From assembly GCA_005223375.1 (NCBI GenBank), contig RXOD01004897.1, positions 1 to 17,375 of the forward strand: a stretch of 17,375 nt of DNA. Reading direction: 5' to 3'. The notes below the pieces were generated by a model, which worked only from the letters and a program-made list of their open reading frames with translations, was not told where the DNA came from and ran no database searches. The translations under genes were made by a program, and so were the position numbers. The stretch comes from Amoebophrya sp. AT5.2 (taxonomy: Eukaryota; Sar; Dinophyceae; Syndiniales; Amoebophryaceae). Shown piece by piece: positions 1-9,500 of the stretch; the stretch's first letter is position 1, and every line of letters begins with the position of its first letter.

Positions 1-462
1 CATCACGAAGTACTTACCAGTTACCCACTTACCAGCTGGTCCGGTCATACACACGCCGGAAAAGGTGCAACCCCCCTGAAACTCGCTTCCGTGCATGATC
101 TGCCACACGTCCGTGTCCGACACGTGGGCCTTGTGGTTGCGGTCCAGCATCGAGAACGCCGCCTCGATATTGATCCCGTCCTGCCACAGCTTCTCCTTCT
201 CCCGCTCGAGGAAGTTATCCAGGTCGATCTGCTGGAAAAACGCGTCGAGCACCAAATTCAGAGACTCCTGCTGCCGCTTCCGCTTCAAGTCGACCTGGTA
301 CTGGTTCTCGGCGGAGGAGGTGACAGAGGTGAGTTTGTGGTACAGGGGGAGGATGTCGGCGTCAAGGAGGTGATCGTCGTCGCTCTGAACTTGTTTGGCG
401 AGAGGGGACTTGTGCCGAACGGTGGTGGAAAAGGTCGGGGTAAACGTGGAACGGGGAGTCAT
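1..462 (-). CDS. EF-hand-like protein, 5' part (partial, runs off left edge)
   Basis: The frame opens with ATG at 462 and stays open to the window edge, giving at least 154 residues. The N-terminal part (about residues 1-55) is Ser/Thr-rich and probably disordered. It is followed by a charged helical stretch (residues 55-90, rich in K/R/E/Q) that could form a coiled coil. Then comes AFSMLDRNHKAHVSDTDVW, an EF-hand-like helix-loop-helix: loop positions 1, 3 and 9 are D, N and S, but position 6 is A instead of G and position 12 is D instead of E, so calcium binding is uncertain. Downstream residues include Cys (GGCTFSGVC). Two GTAAGT sequences (32-27 and 17-12) lie in frame near the edge, so the exon may end there or read through. 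Spacing to the stop of the upstream EF-hand gene is only 219 bp. The layout resembles that neighbour, so the two may be old tandem duplicates; this is an inference. The exact function is not recognised. Confidence 0.72.
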   Translation of the reverse strand, partial: MTPRSTFTPTFSTTVRHKSPLAKQVQSDDDHLLDADILPLYHKLTSVTSSAENQYQVDLKRKRQQESLNLVLDAFFQQIDLDNFLEREKEKLWQDGINIEAAFSMLDRNHKAHVSDTDVWQIMHGSEFQGGCTFSGVCMTGPAGKWVTGKYFVM

Positions 463-681
463 TGCAGAACGAAGGACAGTGCTGGGACGGTTGCTGTGGT
501 GGGTTTGAATTTTCGGATCATTTTCCGATGTCTTGAAATTGATAATTGAATCGCGGCTTTTTTAGCCTATTAGCGACGAACTAGTGGTCTTCGTCAACAT
601 GGGTTTCGATTTAAAATTTGTTTTTCCGGTTGCGATCGACACCGTAACCCGCCAACGAGTTTTCAAAACAAACAAGGAATT

Positions 682-2127
682 CTACGATTTCCTCGCTGCG
701 GGCGAGTTGCTCGCTGAGTAGGAGCGGTCCATCGAGTCGTCGAAGCCGGAAGCCGCCGTACTGACCGTCGTGTTCATCACGTTCGTCTTCTGCGAGCCGG
801 TTCTCGCCGGCGGACTGAAGCCCCCAGCTTTCACCGCCAGACCCGCCCGCGGCGACATCAGCCCGGCCGTGTGCGTCGCTTGTTTCTCGCGGTAGTTTGC
901 CAGCGATTCCGCCCGTTTCGGCGACACCTCGGTTCCCGTCACCTTCCGCGACAGCGTCGTGTAGTCGAGGTTCGTGGACTTGGAAGACACGACCGCGGAG
1001 CGGTTGAGCGAATTGTTGCCGCGCAGGGACGTTGACAGCATCGCGCTTTTGTTCGACATGTCGCTCCGACGGATCGAGGCGTTCTGCTTCAGCGAGCCGC
1101 CTGCCGATCGCCCGCGCGCCATCGGGCCGGATCGCCCGAGCACCGCGCCGCTCGGCAGGTCTGGCCCGTCTACCGGCGGCGCGTCCAGGGTTTTCGTGTC
1201 ACACCGAAAAGTGGTTCTGCACACCGCGCACGTGACGTTGTTGCACGCGCCGCCGTCCCGCTGCACCATCGCGCCGCAGCCCGGGCAGGTGGTCGTAAAG
1301 TATTTCACGTACAGCTCGTTCAGGAACGCGCTCGCTTCGTCCGAGCCCAGGAATTTCTCCCACTCCAGGTAGCTCAGCATGTCCGTGCCCGACACGTTCA
1401 CGCGGTGAAACAAGCGCTCCACGTCCACTATCGACAGCACCTCCTTCACGTCGTTTAATAAACGACACACGCCCAGCACGGACACGTGCGTCTGGCCGGG
1501 CACGGCCGACTGCGACTGTAGCCACGTGAACGAGCGTTGCGGGAAGTGTTTTTTATTTTCGCGCCACTCGTATTCCAAAAGCCGCTTCTTGCGCATGGTC
1601 GCCTCCTCGAACAGGTTATTTTCCAGCTCGAGCAGCCGCACGAGCAGAAACCCCGCTTCTTTGGAGAGCTCGTAGGCGTTCAGCTTGAAGCTCGAGTACC
1701 GGCGGCACATTACTAAGTTCCGCGCCCCCTTGTCCTCGCGCGGGAGAACCAGCTTCAAAAAGTCCTCGTACTTCAGCAGGGAGGCCGGGTTCTCACAGAA
1801 CGGGCGATCCTCGGAGGTTCCCGAGCCCGTGGTACCCGACGAGCAGTAGGTTTTGAACACGTTCGCGCAATTGCTGTCACAAAGCATGGTGTTCTTGTAG
1901 TACTGCTTGTTCAGCCACTTGCCGAGGTCGAAGGCGGAGAGGAGGGAGGTGCCCGACGTAAGCATCTTGAAGCAGGCGTAGGGATCGAAACCGGGCTCGG
2001 AGCACAGCTGCTGCCGCAGCTGCTCGATCTCGTCCTCGGCCTCCGCGTTGGACTTCAAAAGCCCGACGAGCATCACCTCCTCCCGCGCGTCGAGCAAAGT
2101 TTCCAGCGTACGGTTCTTGCGGTCCAT
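682..2127 (-). CDS. EF-hand-like protein with IBR/RING2-like zinc knuckle and Ser-rich tail
   Basis: Single uninterrupted frame of 481 aa from ATG at 2127 to TAG at 682. Residues 10-45 are helical and acidic. Residues 47-72 (FDPYACFKMLT...SAFDLGKWL) and about 230-262 (VDVERLFHRVNVSGTDMLSY) look like degenerate EF-hand units lacking a full set of calcium ligands. Between them lies YEDFLKLVLPRED (about 120-132), a motif that recurs in EF-hand proteins of alveolates. Residues 281-309 carry C281-x2-C284-x10-C295-x4-C300-x2-C303-x5-C309, a pattern like half of an IBR/RING2 zinc-binding domain (CP.C...(10)C....C..C). No complete RBR ligase is present, so ubiquitin ligase activity should not be assumed. 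Residues 320-481 are Ser/Arg/Thr-rich and low complexity, plausibly a phosphorylated disordered tail. It is probably a cytosolic scaffold or cytoskeletal protein, but the role is not known. No intron is needed. Confidence 0.85.
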   Translation of the reverse strand: MDRKNRTLETLLDAREEVMLVGLLKSNAEAEDEIEQLRQQLCSEPGFDPYACFKMLTSGTSLLSAFDLGKWLNKQYYKNTMLCDSNCANVFKTYCSSGTTGSGTSEDRPFCENPASLLKYEDFLKLVLPREDKGARNLVMCRRYSSFKLNAYELSKEAGFLLVRLLELENNLFEEATMRKKRLLEYEWRENKKHFPQRSFTWLQSQSAVPGQTHVSVLGVCRLLNDVKEVLSIVDVERLFHRVNVSGTDMLSYLEWEKFLGSDEASAFLNELYVKYFTTTCPGCGAMVQRDGGACNNVTCAVCRTTFRCDTKTLDAPPVDGPDLPSGAVLGRSGPMARGRSAGGSLKQNASIRRSDMSNKSAMLSTSLRGNNSLNRSAVVSSKSTNLDYTTLSRKVTGTEVSPKRAESLANYREKQATHTAGLMSPRAGLAVKAGGFSPPARTGSQKTNVMNTTVSTAASGFDDSMDRSYSASNSPAARKS

Positions 2128-3475
2128 TCTCTGGTTTTTTTTCGATTGAAGAACCCAGATACTTACTTATACAAGACGAGGATAAGCGATGGATTGATTC
2201 TTCGAGAGGTGGGACGAGAGCTGTAACTAGAAGTTCTAGCTACAAAGCGTCTTGAACTAGAAAGAGTTATAATTTCGTCCTGGGACGTCGTAGGCGGAGA
2301 CCATCGGTTGATGCTGTAGAATTATCTCTTCAAGTTGCCAGCATGTTGGTTGCTCGCAACAACCACCCGCGATCGTACGGCATGACTGCTAGCTCTGAGA
2401 AAAAACCTCTCTCGCGACAGGGAAAAAACAAAGGAAACAAAGAAAGGTCCTGGAGAGTACGTGGTAGCACGTATAATTCATTTTGTTAGGGCGCAGAAAG
2501 AAAAAAAAGGGACAGAATGAACGACCCGCACGGTGTGCGACGATATATACACGGAAAAAAATTCTTACGAGAACGTCGAAGAAGACCGAACGCTTGAGAA
2601 ACGAGTACGACCACGATGATTGAAACCGAAAAAGTCATGCCCTCGAACGGGATCGCCCCAACAAGGGGTAACGGTAGCGGTAAGGTGAGAGGACGACGTG
2701 AAACACGGAGGCTGTCGTGGACGATGAGGTCAAACAAAGCGTTTTCTTTAGAAGAACGGGTACGGGAACTCTGCCATTAGGTAGTACTTCGTCCGCGCGT
2801 TGTTCTCCGGCTGCGCTTCTGCTACTCTACTCAAATTCAAACTGATTCGGACTCAGTCTCAGAGAGTACCTTCCAGCTGTGCTAGCAAAGAACGGATGAT
2901 CGGTAGGATAGATACCCATCGAGCAGCTCCCATTCGAAACATTCTCTTTTTCTTTTTCCACGCTAGAATATTGCACATGCGCTCAACGTACAAGCGAAGG
3001 GTGTGCGATGTTTTGCCTGTTAAACTTAAAAATACATTGATTTTCCATTCGATGATAAGTACTCTGACTGTCCTGGCCCCCCTGTGAGTGAAACAATAAA
3101 GATGCCAATTTTTGGAATCGGGCCGTCGGGCCCTGTCCGTCTCCGTTGTCAGGACCTTCGCTTCCGGCGCGCTGTTCTGCCGCCGCACAGTTTCTGGTAA
3201 ATCTAAATTCCTCAGTTCGGAGCCGATCCAGAAAGGTCGAGCTCGACCGACACAGTCGCTGCAGCAGTAGGCGACGGTATAAGAAAAGAAAACGCCCCAC
3301 CTATGCAAAGAACAATAATTTTCACACGATAGATTTATTTCGAATTTGATTTTGTTTTTCTTGGGGTGTGATTTCTAGAAAGTGGAGATCAATCGTCTAT
3401 CCGTTCTTGTCGTTCAGCGAGTGAAAAAAGGAAAGATGGTGGGTGAAACAATTGCCTCCTTCTGTCAATGGCCCC
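2128..3475. other. Intergenic region, about 1.35 kb, no supported gene
   Basis: This stretch lies between the start of the EF-hand/zinc gene and the stop of the kinase gene, so it should hold the kinase 3' UTR and the upstream region of the EF-hand gene. Frames found here begin only with TTG or GTG, or are short (for example a 50-codon hydrophobic minus frame from ATG 2638 to 2486), and none shows a recognisable domain. A near-palindrome of about 21 bp (gtaactagaagttctagctac) lies around 2223-2243. A/T homopolymer runs are frequent (2398-2520, 2941-2960, 3340-3360). Confidence 0.6.
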
Positions 3476-5832
3476 TTAATTCGCGCACTGGTTGTAGAAT
3501 TCTTCCGCGTATCCGCGCTTCGCCACCGTGTCTACCACGTGCTTGATCGACATCTCCTCCAGGCACTTGCGCACAAATTTTGTGCGCCTCGCCTTGTCCT
3601 CGATCCACTGCTCGGTTTCCCCTTCCATCACTGCGTTGTACACCTTCGCTTCCCACTCCTTTTGCCCGCGCAGCTCGTTTTTCCCTCCTACCCCACATTC
3701 CGATTCCGACGCGGACCTCCGTTTACTCGTTCCGGCCTTGTTCTGCCGCGCGAAGTCGTTCAGCGCCGCAAAGAACTCCTCATTGTCTGGTGCAACCAAA
3801 AACGCCGCCCCATCGTTGTAGATACCGAGCAGATCACGCAGCGCGAGCGCCGTCGGGTAAATGTCGAATTTCGGGGAATACACAGGGCCGATGCCGCCCT
3901 TTTCGCCCACCTCCTTACAGATCGAAAAAACCATCCTAGCTCCGATGCTGCAGCGAAACCGAAAGCAATGCAGATGCACAAGCTACTTATTAGCCGCTAA
4001 TTATCAAGTCCGAGACGGAGTCCCTCCCCTCCGATCAGAGCACGCCTGGTTCTCTTTGGTTCAAAACCGGTACCAGCAGGGCACTGGGTGGCTCGTCCAA
4101 ATGGCTGCAAAGTAAAGTATATCTGTATGCTGCGGTGGGTGGACCGAGAAACAGACAAATAATGGCAGTCGAGCTCGGGGATTCGCCCGGCAGTCGAGAT
4201 GGCTGCGTCCTCGAGTCGGGCTGCTACTCTCGAGGACGCAGCCATCTCCAATGGTGGGAACACCCATACGTCAGATCGCCAGGGAAGCCGTTGCCGATCC
4301 TAGGTGGTGCCCAAAGGGCCGGGACGAGGGGTGCTGCTACTACAACTTATACTCATATTCACTGTCAGCCAGCCCGTCAGCCTGGTCCATCGCAACTGGA
4401 CCTGAGTTTATTCAATGTCAATCCTTAACCTTCAGCTTGGCCGCGGTCTTGTCCGCCAGGTTGACGTAGAAGCTGTTCAGCTGCAGCTCCACCGGGTTGC
4501 GCAGGAACATTGGCCCGGCGTCCTCGTCCTCCTCGGGAGGGTCGCCGTTCTTGAGAAGGAATTCCGTATCCTTATACGGGCACGAGCCGGCCACGACGGA
4601 GCCTGTCCTCGGGTCCACGATGCCCGAAGTACCTGTAAAGTAGATGCGGTTATACTTTTACTTATTAGCGCTATCGACAAGGCGATAGCACCGATCTGCG
4701 ACCATAGCGGATGCCCATACAGAAACCTTAACCTCCGATCCCGCCGAATCATAGGGGAAACTATCCGAAACCAAGTACCGAAGTCGATGAATTTCGGCTT
4801 TAGGTCTTTGGTGAAGCCGAGGTTTCCCGCCTTGATATCGCCGTGGACGAAGTTGGCAGCGTTGAAAATTTTCTGGCAGCCAAACACCGTCTTGATCAGC
4901 CCCACGGCCTGATTCGCGGAAAGTTTCTTCAAATCCGCTTCTAGTTTCCGGTTGGCATGCGCGAAGTCGACTTTCTGCATCAGGAAAACAAAAGAGAGGA
5001 CGCCCTTCGAGTCGGAGGGGTACACGATGACGTCCAGCGTCGGCACGATGCAGTCGCCGGCGCCACTGGCCACCAGATAGTCGCTCATCAGAATCTCTCC
5101 CACAGCGTCCCCGCATTTCACTTCCACGACAGGGTTTGCCCCGGGAAGGTAACACCGTTGCACCTTGACGAGCAGCTGATCACTGCGGCCAGCAGCAGCC
5201 GACAACGGCGAGCGAGCACGCTCGAGTTTGACGTCGTGGACGCTCCCAAAGGCACCCTCACCCTTCGCCTCCTCCAAAATTTGGATTCCGCGCACCTGTG
5301 CGTCGCGGAGGTGGGAGTGGGTGCTAGTCGTGTCACCCTCCGTCCGGGAATCAGAGGTAGACGAGGCTCCCACGACTGGCAGCAGCTCTTTGCCCCCCGC
5401 CCCCACGATCCAAAACTGCACGGCGGCTCCGTTCGCCTTCCCGCGCGGGAGGAGTTTTGCCAATTCTTGCTGCACTTGGTTTTGGTACTTCTGCGCCCAC
5501 TTGGCCGCTTCCTGCGCGCGCGCCACGTTCTTCACGGATTTCGGAGGCAGCAGGCCAGCCACCTTCGCGATCGAAATCGAAGAGCGGCTCAGGGCCCCAT
5601 CGCCCGAATCATCTTCGGCAACTTCCACCCTGGCCTTGGCTGTCCCCTTGGCCTTGGGCTTGGCTTTCCCTTTGGCCTTGGCCTTCCCTTTGGCCTTGGC
5701 CTTGGCTTTGGCCGTTTGAATGGCAATCTGGAGAGCCAGCGCGGCATCCCGTCCACATCCGGTAAACGTAAAAAAGGTAGATTGTGCCAGCAATATCCCG
5801 GCCACCCTCAGCAGGGCAGAAGAACAACGCAT
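3476..5832 (-). CDS. Secreted-looking protein kinase with Lys/Ala-rich N-terminal repeat (3 exons)
   Basis: Model: exons 5832-4779, 4632-4430 and 3913-3476, about 564 aa. ATG at 5832 is chosen because the frame upstream has only GTG. Residues 1-25 (MRCSSALLRVAGILLAQSTF...) resemble a signal peptide. Residues 41-68 are a K/A/G/P repeat. Kinase landmarks: glycine loop GEGAFGSV (191-198), likely ATP-binding K223 (LLVKV), possible alpha-C E246, catalytic loop HGDIKAGN (330-337; D332, K334, N337; Arg of HRD replaced by Gly), DFG 350-352, then the activation segment TSGIVDPRTG...GSCPYKD, and a C-lobe piece YSPKFDIY with the subdomain IX Asp at 436. All catalytic residues are present, so it is probably active. 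The HGD form is known from several divergent kinases, including apicomplexan ROP-type proteins; membership in that group is not shown. The first exon join rebuilds DFGTSG exactly; the last join is less certain (KLK|EVGEK or KLKVK|EVGEK). Confidence 0.8.
3914..4429 (-). other. Kinase intron 2, flanked by TAAGGA direct repeat
   Basis: About 516 nt between the activation segment and the C-lobe. A canonical reading is AAG|GTTAAG ... CTGTAAG|GAGG, phase 0. The hexamer TAAGGA is present at both edges (minus strand 4427-4422 and 3917-3912), 510 bp apart and in the same codon phase, so collapsing the repeat also keeps the frame. The stretch has in-frame stops and low coding character. It contains the perfect hairpin at 4196-4248. 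Alternative acceptors (TTTACTTTGCAG at about 4105, TTTCGCTGCAG ending at 3948) cannot be excluded; the second breaks the frame with this donor. Confidence 0.6.
4196..4248. repeat. Perfect 20-bp inverted repeat (hairpin) inside kinase intron 2
   Basis: The arms are gagatggctgcgtcctcgag (4196-4215) and its exact reverse complement (4229-4248), separated by 13 bases. In RNA this would be a strong stem-loop. A nearby direct repeat, ggcagtcgag at 4164-4173 and 4189-4198, abuts the left arm. Confidence 0.95.
4633..4778 (-). other. Kinase intron 1, GT-AG, flanked by 7-bp direct repeat
   Basis: 146-nt intron interrupting the DFG codon region. The donor is CTTCG|GTACTTGG and the acceptor CTTTACAG|GTACTTCGG. 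Splicing yields GAC TTC GGT ACT TCG (DFGTS), as expected after a kinase DFG motif, so the boundaries are well supported. The seven bases GGTACTT occur at both ends, as if the target site was duplicated on insertion. Inside is a short hairpin (gctatcg/cgatagc). No clear terminal inverted repeat was seen. Confidence 0.85.
5631..5713 (-). repeat. Low-complexity repeat encoding Lys/Ala/Gly/Pro tract
   Basis: Plus-strand units of cttggc, ctttgg and ccttgg repeat imperfectly. On the minus strand they encode alternating AK, GK and PK dipeptides in the kinase N-terminus, right after the likely signal peptide. The composition is like a histone H1 tail; a role in binding acidic partners is only a guess. 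Confidence 0.85.
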
Positions 5833-6514
5833 TTTTCCTTCCACCGATGCCGATCGACGGTAAAAATTAATTTCGGAAAAAGATAAGTTTTTTTGAGCCT
5901 AAATATTCAGAGCTATCGATGCTTGTGCTGCGGCTGACGCTATGACGCTCTTGTTCGTTAATTTGAAGAACAAGAACAACTATGGAACTATAGTCTCGCC
6001 TCGATGATGGTGAACTCGATGAGTGTAGTAGTAATCAGCTAACAGCTGCTACGCGACGTCGAGTACGTACCTGTACGAGTTCGAGTATAGCGTAGTTAGC
6101 CTTAGCAACATGTTTATGAGGATACGTATTTTTTTTTTCACAGTGGTACAGCTATAATTAATAAACTGAATACAACCGACGGTGGCGGCCGGCGCGTCAG
6201 AGCGCATTGGACAGACAGATGATGTTGAGCCAGAGCTCCAGGATGCAGCATCGAATCGAAGAACTGTCACGACACACAGACCGATGGAGGCTCGCTGATT
6301 TATTTTACGGAGGGCAACGTTCAAGTTCGTGATATCTGGGACATTCGAAGTTCGTTTTTCGTCGCGGTGTTCTCCTCGTCGGTTCGGTGCCCGTGCGTCG
6401 TGGTCGGCTTAGTCATTCGTAGTTTCAGACTCAGTTTCAGCGATGGATTCATTGCATAAAATGCGTGCGGTACCACATGTACAATCGGTGCTTCTAGATT
6501 GTTCTTTCTCTCGG
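5833..6514. other. Intergenic region between kinase and GT47-FkbM gene
   Basis: About 680 bp holding the upstream region of the kinase and the 3' flank of the GT47-FkbM gene. The only longish minus frame (6324-6049) starts with TTG and shows no domain. An inverted pair cttgttc/gaacaag lies near 5952-5978. No promoter element could be identified. Confidence 0.55.
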
Positions 6515-9500
6515 CTATTCCTCGAAGATTTTTTCCCTTTTCCTCCACAGTAGGAATGGGTGTTCTCTTTCCCTTTCCTCCACCCGCGGCCGCACGAAGG
6601 AGATCTCTCTTGTCGGCGACGGCCCCAGCGGGCCCTCGGCGCCGACGCGCAGCGTGCAGACGAGTTTGTCTGCAAACGAGTGCAGGGGCGCCGTCCTCGC
6701 GTTCAGGCCAAATTTTTCCAACATGAAGTCCTGCGTGCTGAAGTCGCTCCGAATGCACGTGACCCCGCCGCATATTTTCGGGTCCAACCGGTTGCACAGC
6801 TGCTTCGCCCGTTTCAGCGAGTACAGGTTCGCGGCGGTGGTGAGAGAGGTGTAGGTGAGGAGGTAGTGGTTGCGGAACACCGTGTATCCGTCTGCGGGCA
6901 TGTGCGTTGTGTCGTCCGGCATAACACTTGCGTTATTGTCATCATCTACATCCTCGTCCTCATCTTGTGCAGCTGCCTCTCCCCTTTCTTCTGCAGCCAC
7001 TGCTGCTGGTGGACTTCTTGAAGCACTAGGCTCCACCACCTCCCCAGATACTTCCTGCGCATTTACTCCTTGCTTCCGCTCGCCCCGGTGCGTGACGTCG
7101 ATTTCCTGGACCGATTCGTGGTACATTTTTACGAAGAGATCCAGGTCTTCGTCTCCCTCGATACCGCAGAACACGTTGCTCCACACCGGGTTTTCGTAGT
7201 CCGCCGCCCAAAAGTCGAAGGACACCGGGAACAGCTCCGTGCGGGTGATGAGAAAACAAAAATACCCCACCGAATCTAAAAACTCAATAATCGGGCGAAG
7301 ACCTTCGTGCCACGCGTTCTGCGAGTACTCAAGCACCAGGAACTTGATCTGCTTCTCGCGGAAGAGTCGTTCGCTCTGCCGGATCACCAGCGGCTCGTAG
7401 CCCTCGATATCCAGCTTCAGCAGAAACACCGGCCGCTCGATCGGAAAAGTGATCCCGTAAACGGAGTCCTGCTCCGAGTCCGAATGATCCCTCTCGTCGC
7501 CGCGCTGAAATTGCACAAGCTGATTTTTTGCGATCGCTAGAAACTACGGGAAGTGCACAAAGCGAAAGCTGCGGTGATGATAAGATGATGAATCCGATCG
7601 GGTTCGATGAAACTGTTGGAGCCACCCGATGGTTCCATCTCGGCTTCACCAGCAACCCGTTCGCGACCAATCCAATACCTGTAGACGTGTGAAAGGTCTA
7701 AGAAGTACCTCTTTCTCCCTGGCTTTTTCCTCCAGGAAGTGTTCGTCGTCCCAGCTGGGGACCGTGTTTTCGCGCACTCCCTGCCAGTTCCGCTCCCGCC
7801 GGCTCGTCCAGCCGCCCCGGTGGTAGGAGAAGTGGTACACCCCGTGCTGGATCGCGGTTTCCAGGGTCACCACGTGCACCTCGTCGCGACTGGTGCGGAT
7901 GTCGGTGTGCTCGTCGAAGAGGAGCGATCCGATCTCGTCCACCGCGAACTCGGGATTGGTGGCCATGGTTTGCACCCCCTCTTTCTCCCCCAAAGCGGCC
8001 TCGATCCCGTACCACGCGAACAGGTTGTGGTGCCGATCAGCGAACGGGTGCTTTACCAATTTCCCAAAATTGCGCGGGTTGGGCTCCACGGACAGGACCG
8101 CCAGGTCCACGGAGTAGTGCACGGGGCACACGATGCACTCCTTCACAGAGTGCAGGGTGGACGCGTAGATGTGTTGTTGCATCTTTCCTATACCAGCAAA
8201 CCACGCGAGCGAGGACTTGCCGACGTTCGCGCCCCCGTCCACGAACAGTCCGGGGAGCACGGTGATCTCCTTGTCTCCGATCGACGACGACGTGAACTCG
8301 AACCGCCGCTTCAGCAGGTCGTAGATGTAGGACAATACCGGCAGCAGGGTTTCCGCGTCGGCGCACCCCAGATTCGCGGTGGCGAAGGAGGTGTCCAGCT
8401 TCTCGCGGCCGTTCTGGCACACCCCGTCGTCGCAGTAGGAACTCAGGTAGTCGTACCACCGAATCCTGCCCAACTCCCGAAACATGTTGCCGCGCCGGAC
8501 TAACATCTTCGAGTACTCTGTCGCGGACATCGAGAAGCGATGCTGCGCGTTTCCATTGCTTTTCATGATGATGGCGTCGGTTTTTTCTTCTTCTTCTTCC
8601 ATATCCATTTCGGGGCCGCTGCGGGTAGTTGTACTCTCGCGCGGCCCCTCCGGCAGGTACTCCGTGTAGCGCCGCAGTCCCTCCTCGCCGGTTTCCATTT
8701 CCATCTGAAGATCCTGTTCGCCCCCTCCTTTTTCTCCTTGTTTCACAGAGGACGCTAAAGATCCACCCACCTCCTCGCTGTCGGCAAAGTATCCACCCCG
8801 TCCGCCCCCTCGTCCCATCACCCCTTCGTTTCCGATCGCCGAGAGGAACAGCGGGTTACGTGATTCGTTCTTGAAGAGCCCGATCCGGTTTCCCAGTTTC
8901 CGCCGCACGTCGAAGAAGAAGGCCATGAAGAAGACGCCGCTCTGCCAGTCGAAGATGTCCGCCGCCGACACCTCGTCCAGACTTGCCTTTCCCGTCCCCA
9001 CCAGGTATTTGTGCATCTCGTACCGCTTTTCATCGGAAATCCCACCCAGAATCGCCGGTATCTCGGGGATTTTGTAGGTCGGCAGGAAGATGGCGAACTT
9101 CTCCCAGGGGACCACCGCGTCCAGCGGGGGCTGGAAGTCGTCGGACACGATCACGGGGATGCAGCCGTGCACCATCACGTCGATCATGCGCACGTTGTTC
9201 GTGTGCGACGACCCGCACAGTACCAGGCAGTACTTCGACCGGTACATTAGCTCCTGGTACTCCTCGTTGGACTTCGTGAAATTTACAGAGAGATTTGAAA
9301 TCTGCGATATTAGGTTTGACCATTCAACATGTTGGGGAGGCGGTTTGACCATAGCAAAAGCAAGCCGGCTCAAGATCGATGGACTGTCTAGAATCGGCTC
9401 GGATGAAAACCCATGACGCGGCGGGTTGTGATTGCTGGATTTGATTGTGGAAGGCAGTTGCCGTGGATCAAGAGTCCGCGACATCTCGCCTCCTATCAAA

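Noticed and set aside
682..2127. Reading the EF-hand/zinc protein as an RBR ubiquitin ligase
   Set aside because: Only one IBR/RING2-like half-motif is present; there is no RING1 and no catalytic-Cys context.
2486..2737. Hydrophobic minus frame in the intergenic region
   Set aside because: The long form starts with TTG; the ATG form has 50 codons with no family signal and an A/T-rich end. It could be a small protein, but there is no support.
2859..3308. 149-codon minus frame in the intergenic region
   Set aside because: It begins with TTG, has no domain, and lies in the likely 3' flank of the kinase.
3443..4000. Long plus-strand frame opposite kinase exon 3
   Set aside because: It mirrors the GC-rich third positions of the minus-strand kinase C-lobe, lacks any domain, and overlaps real coding sequence.
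4957..5886. 309-codon plus-strand frame opposite kinase exon 1
   Set aside because: The minus strand carries clear kinase motifs (GEGAFGSV, HGDIKAGN, DFG); the plus frame is composition-driven shadow.
6049..6324. 91-codon minus frame downstream of GT47-FkbM
   Set aside because: TTG start, no recognisable motif, probably 3' flank.
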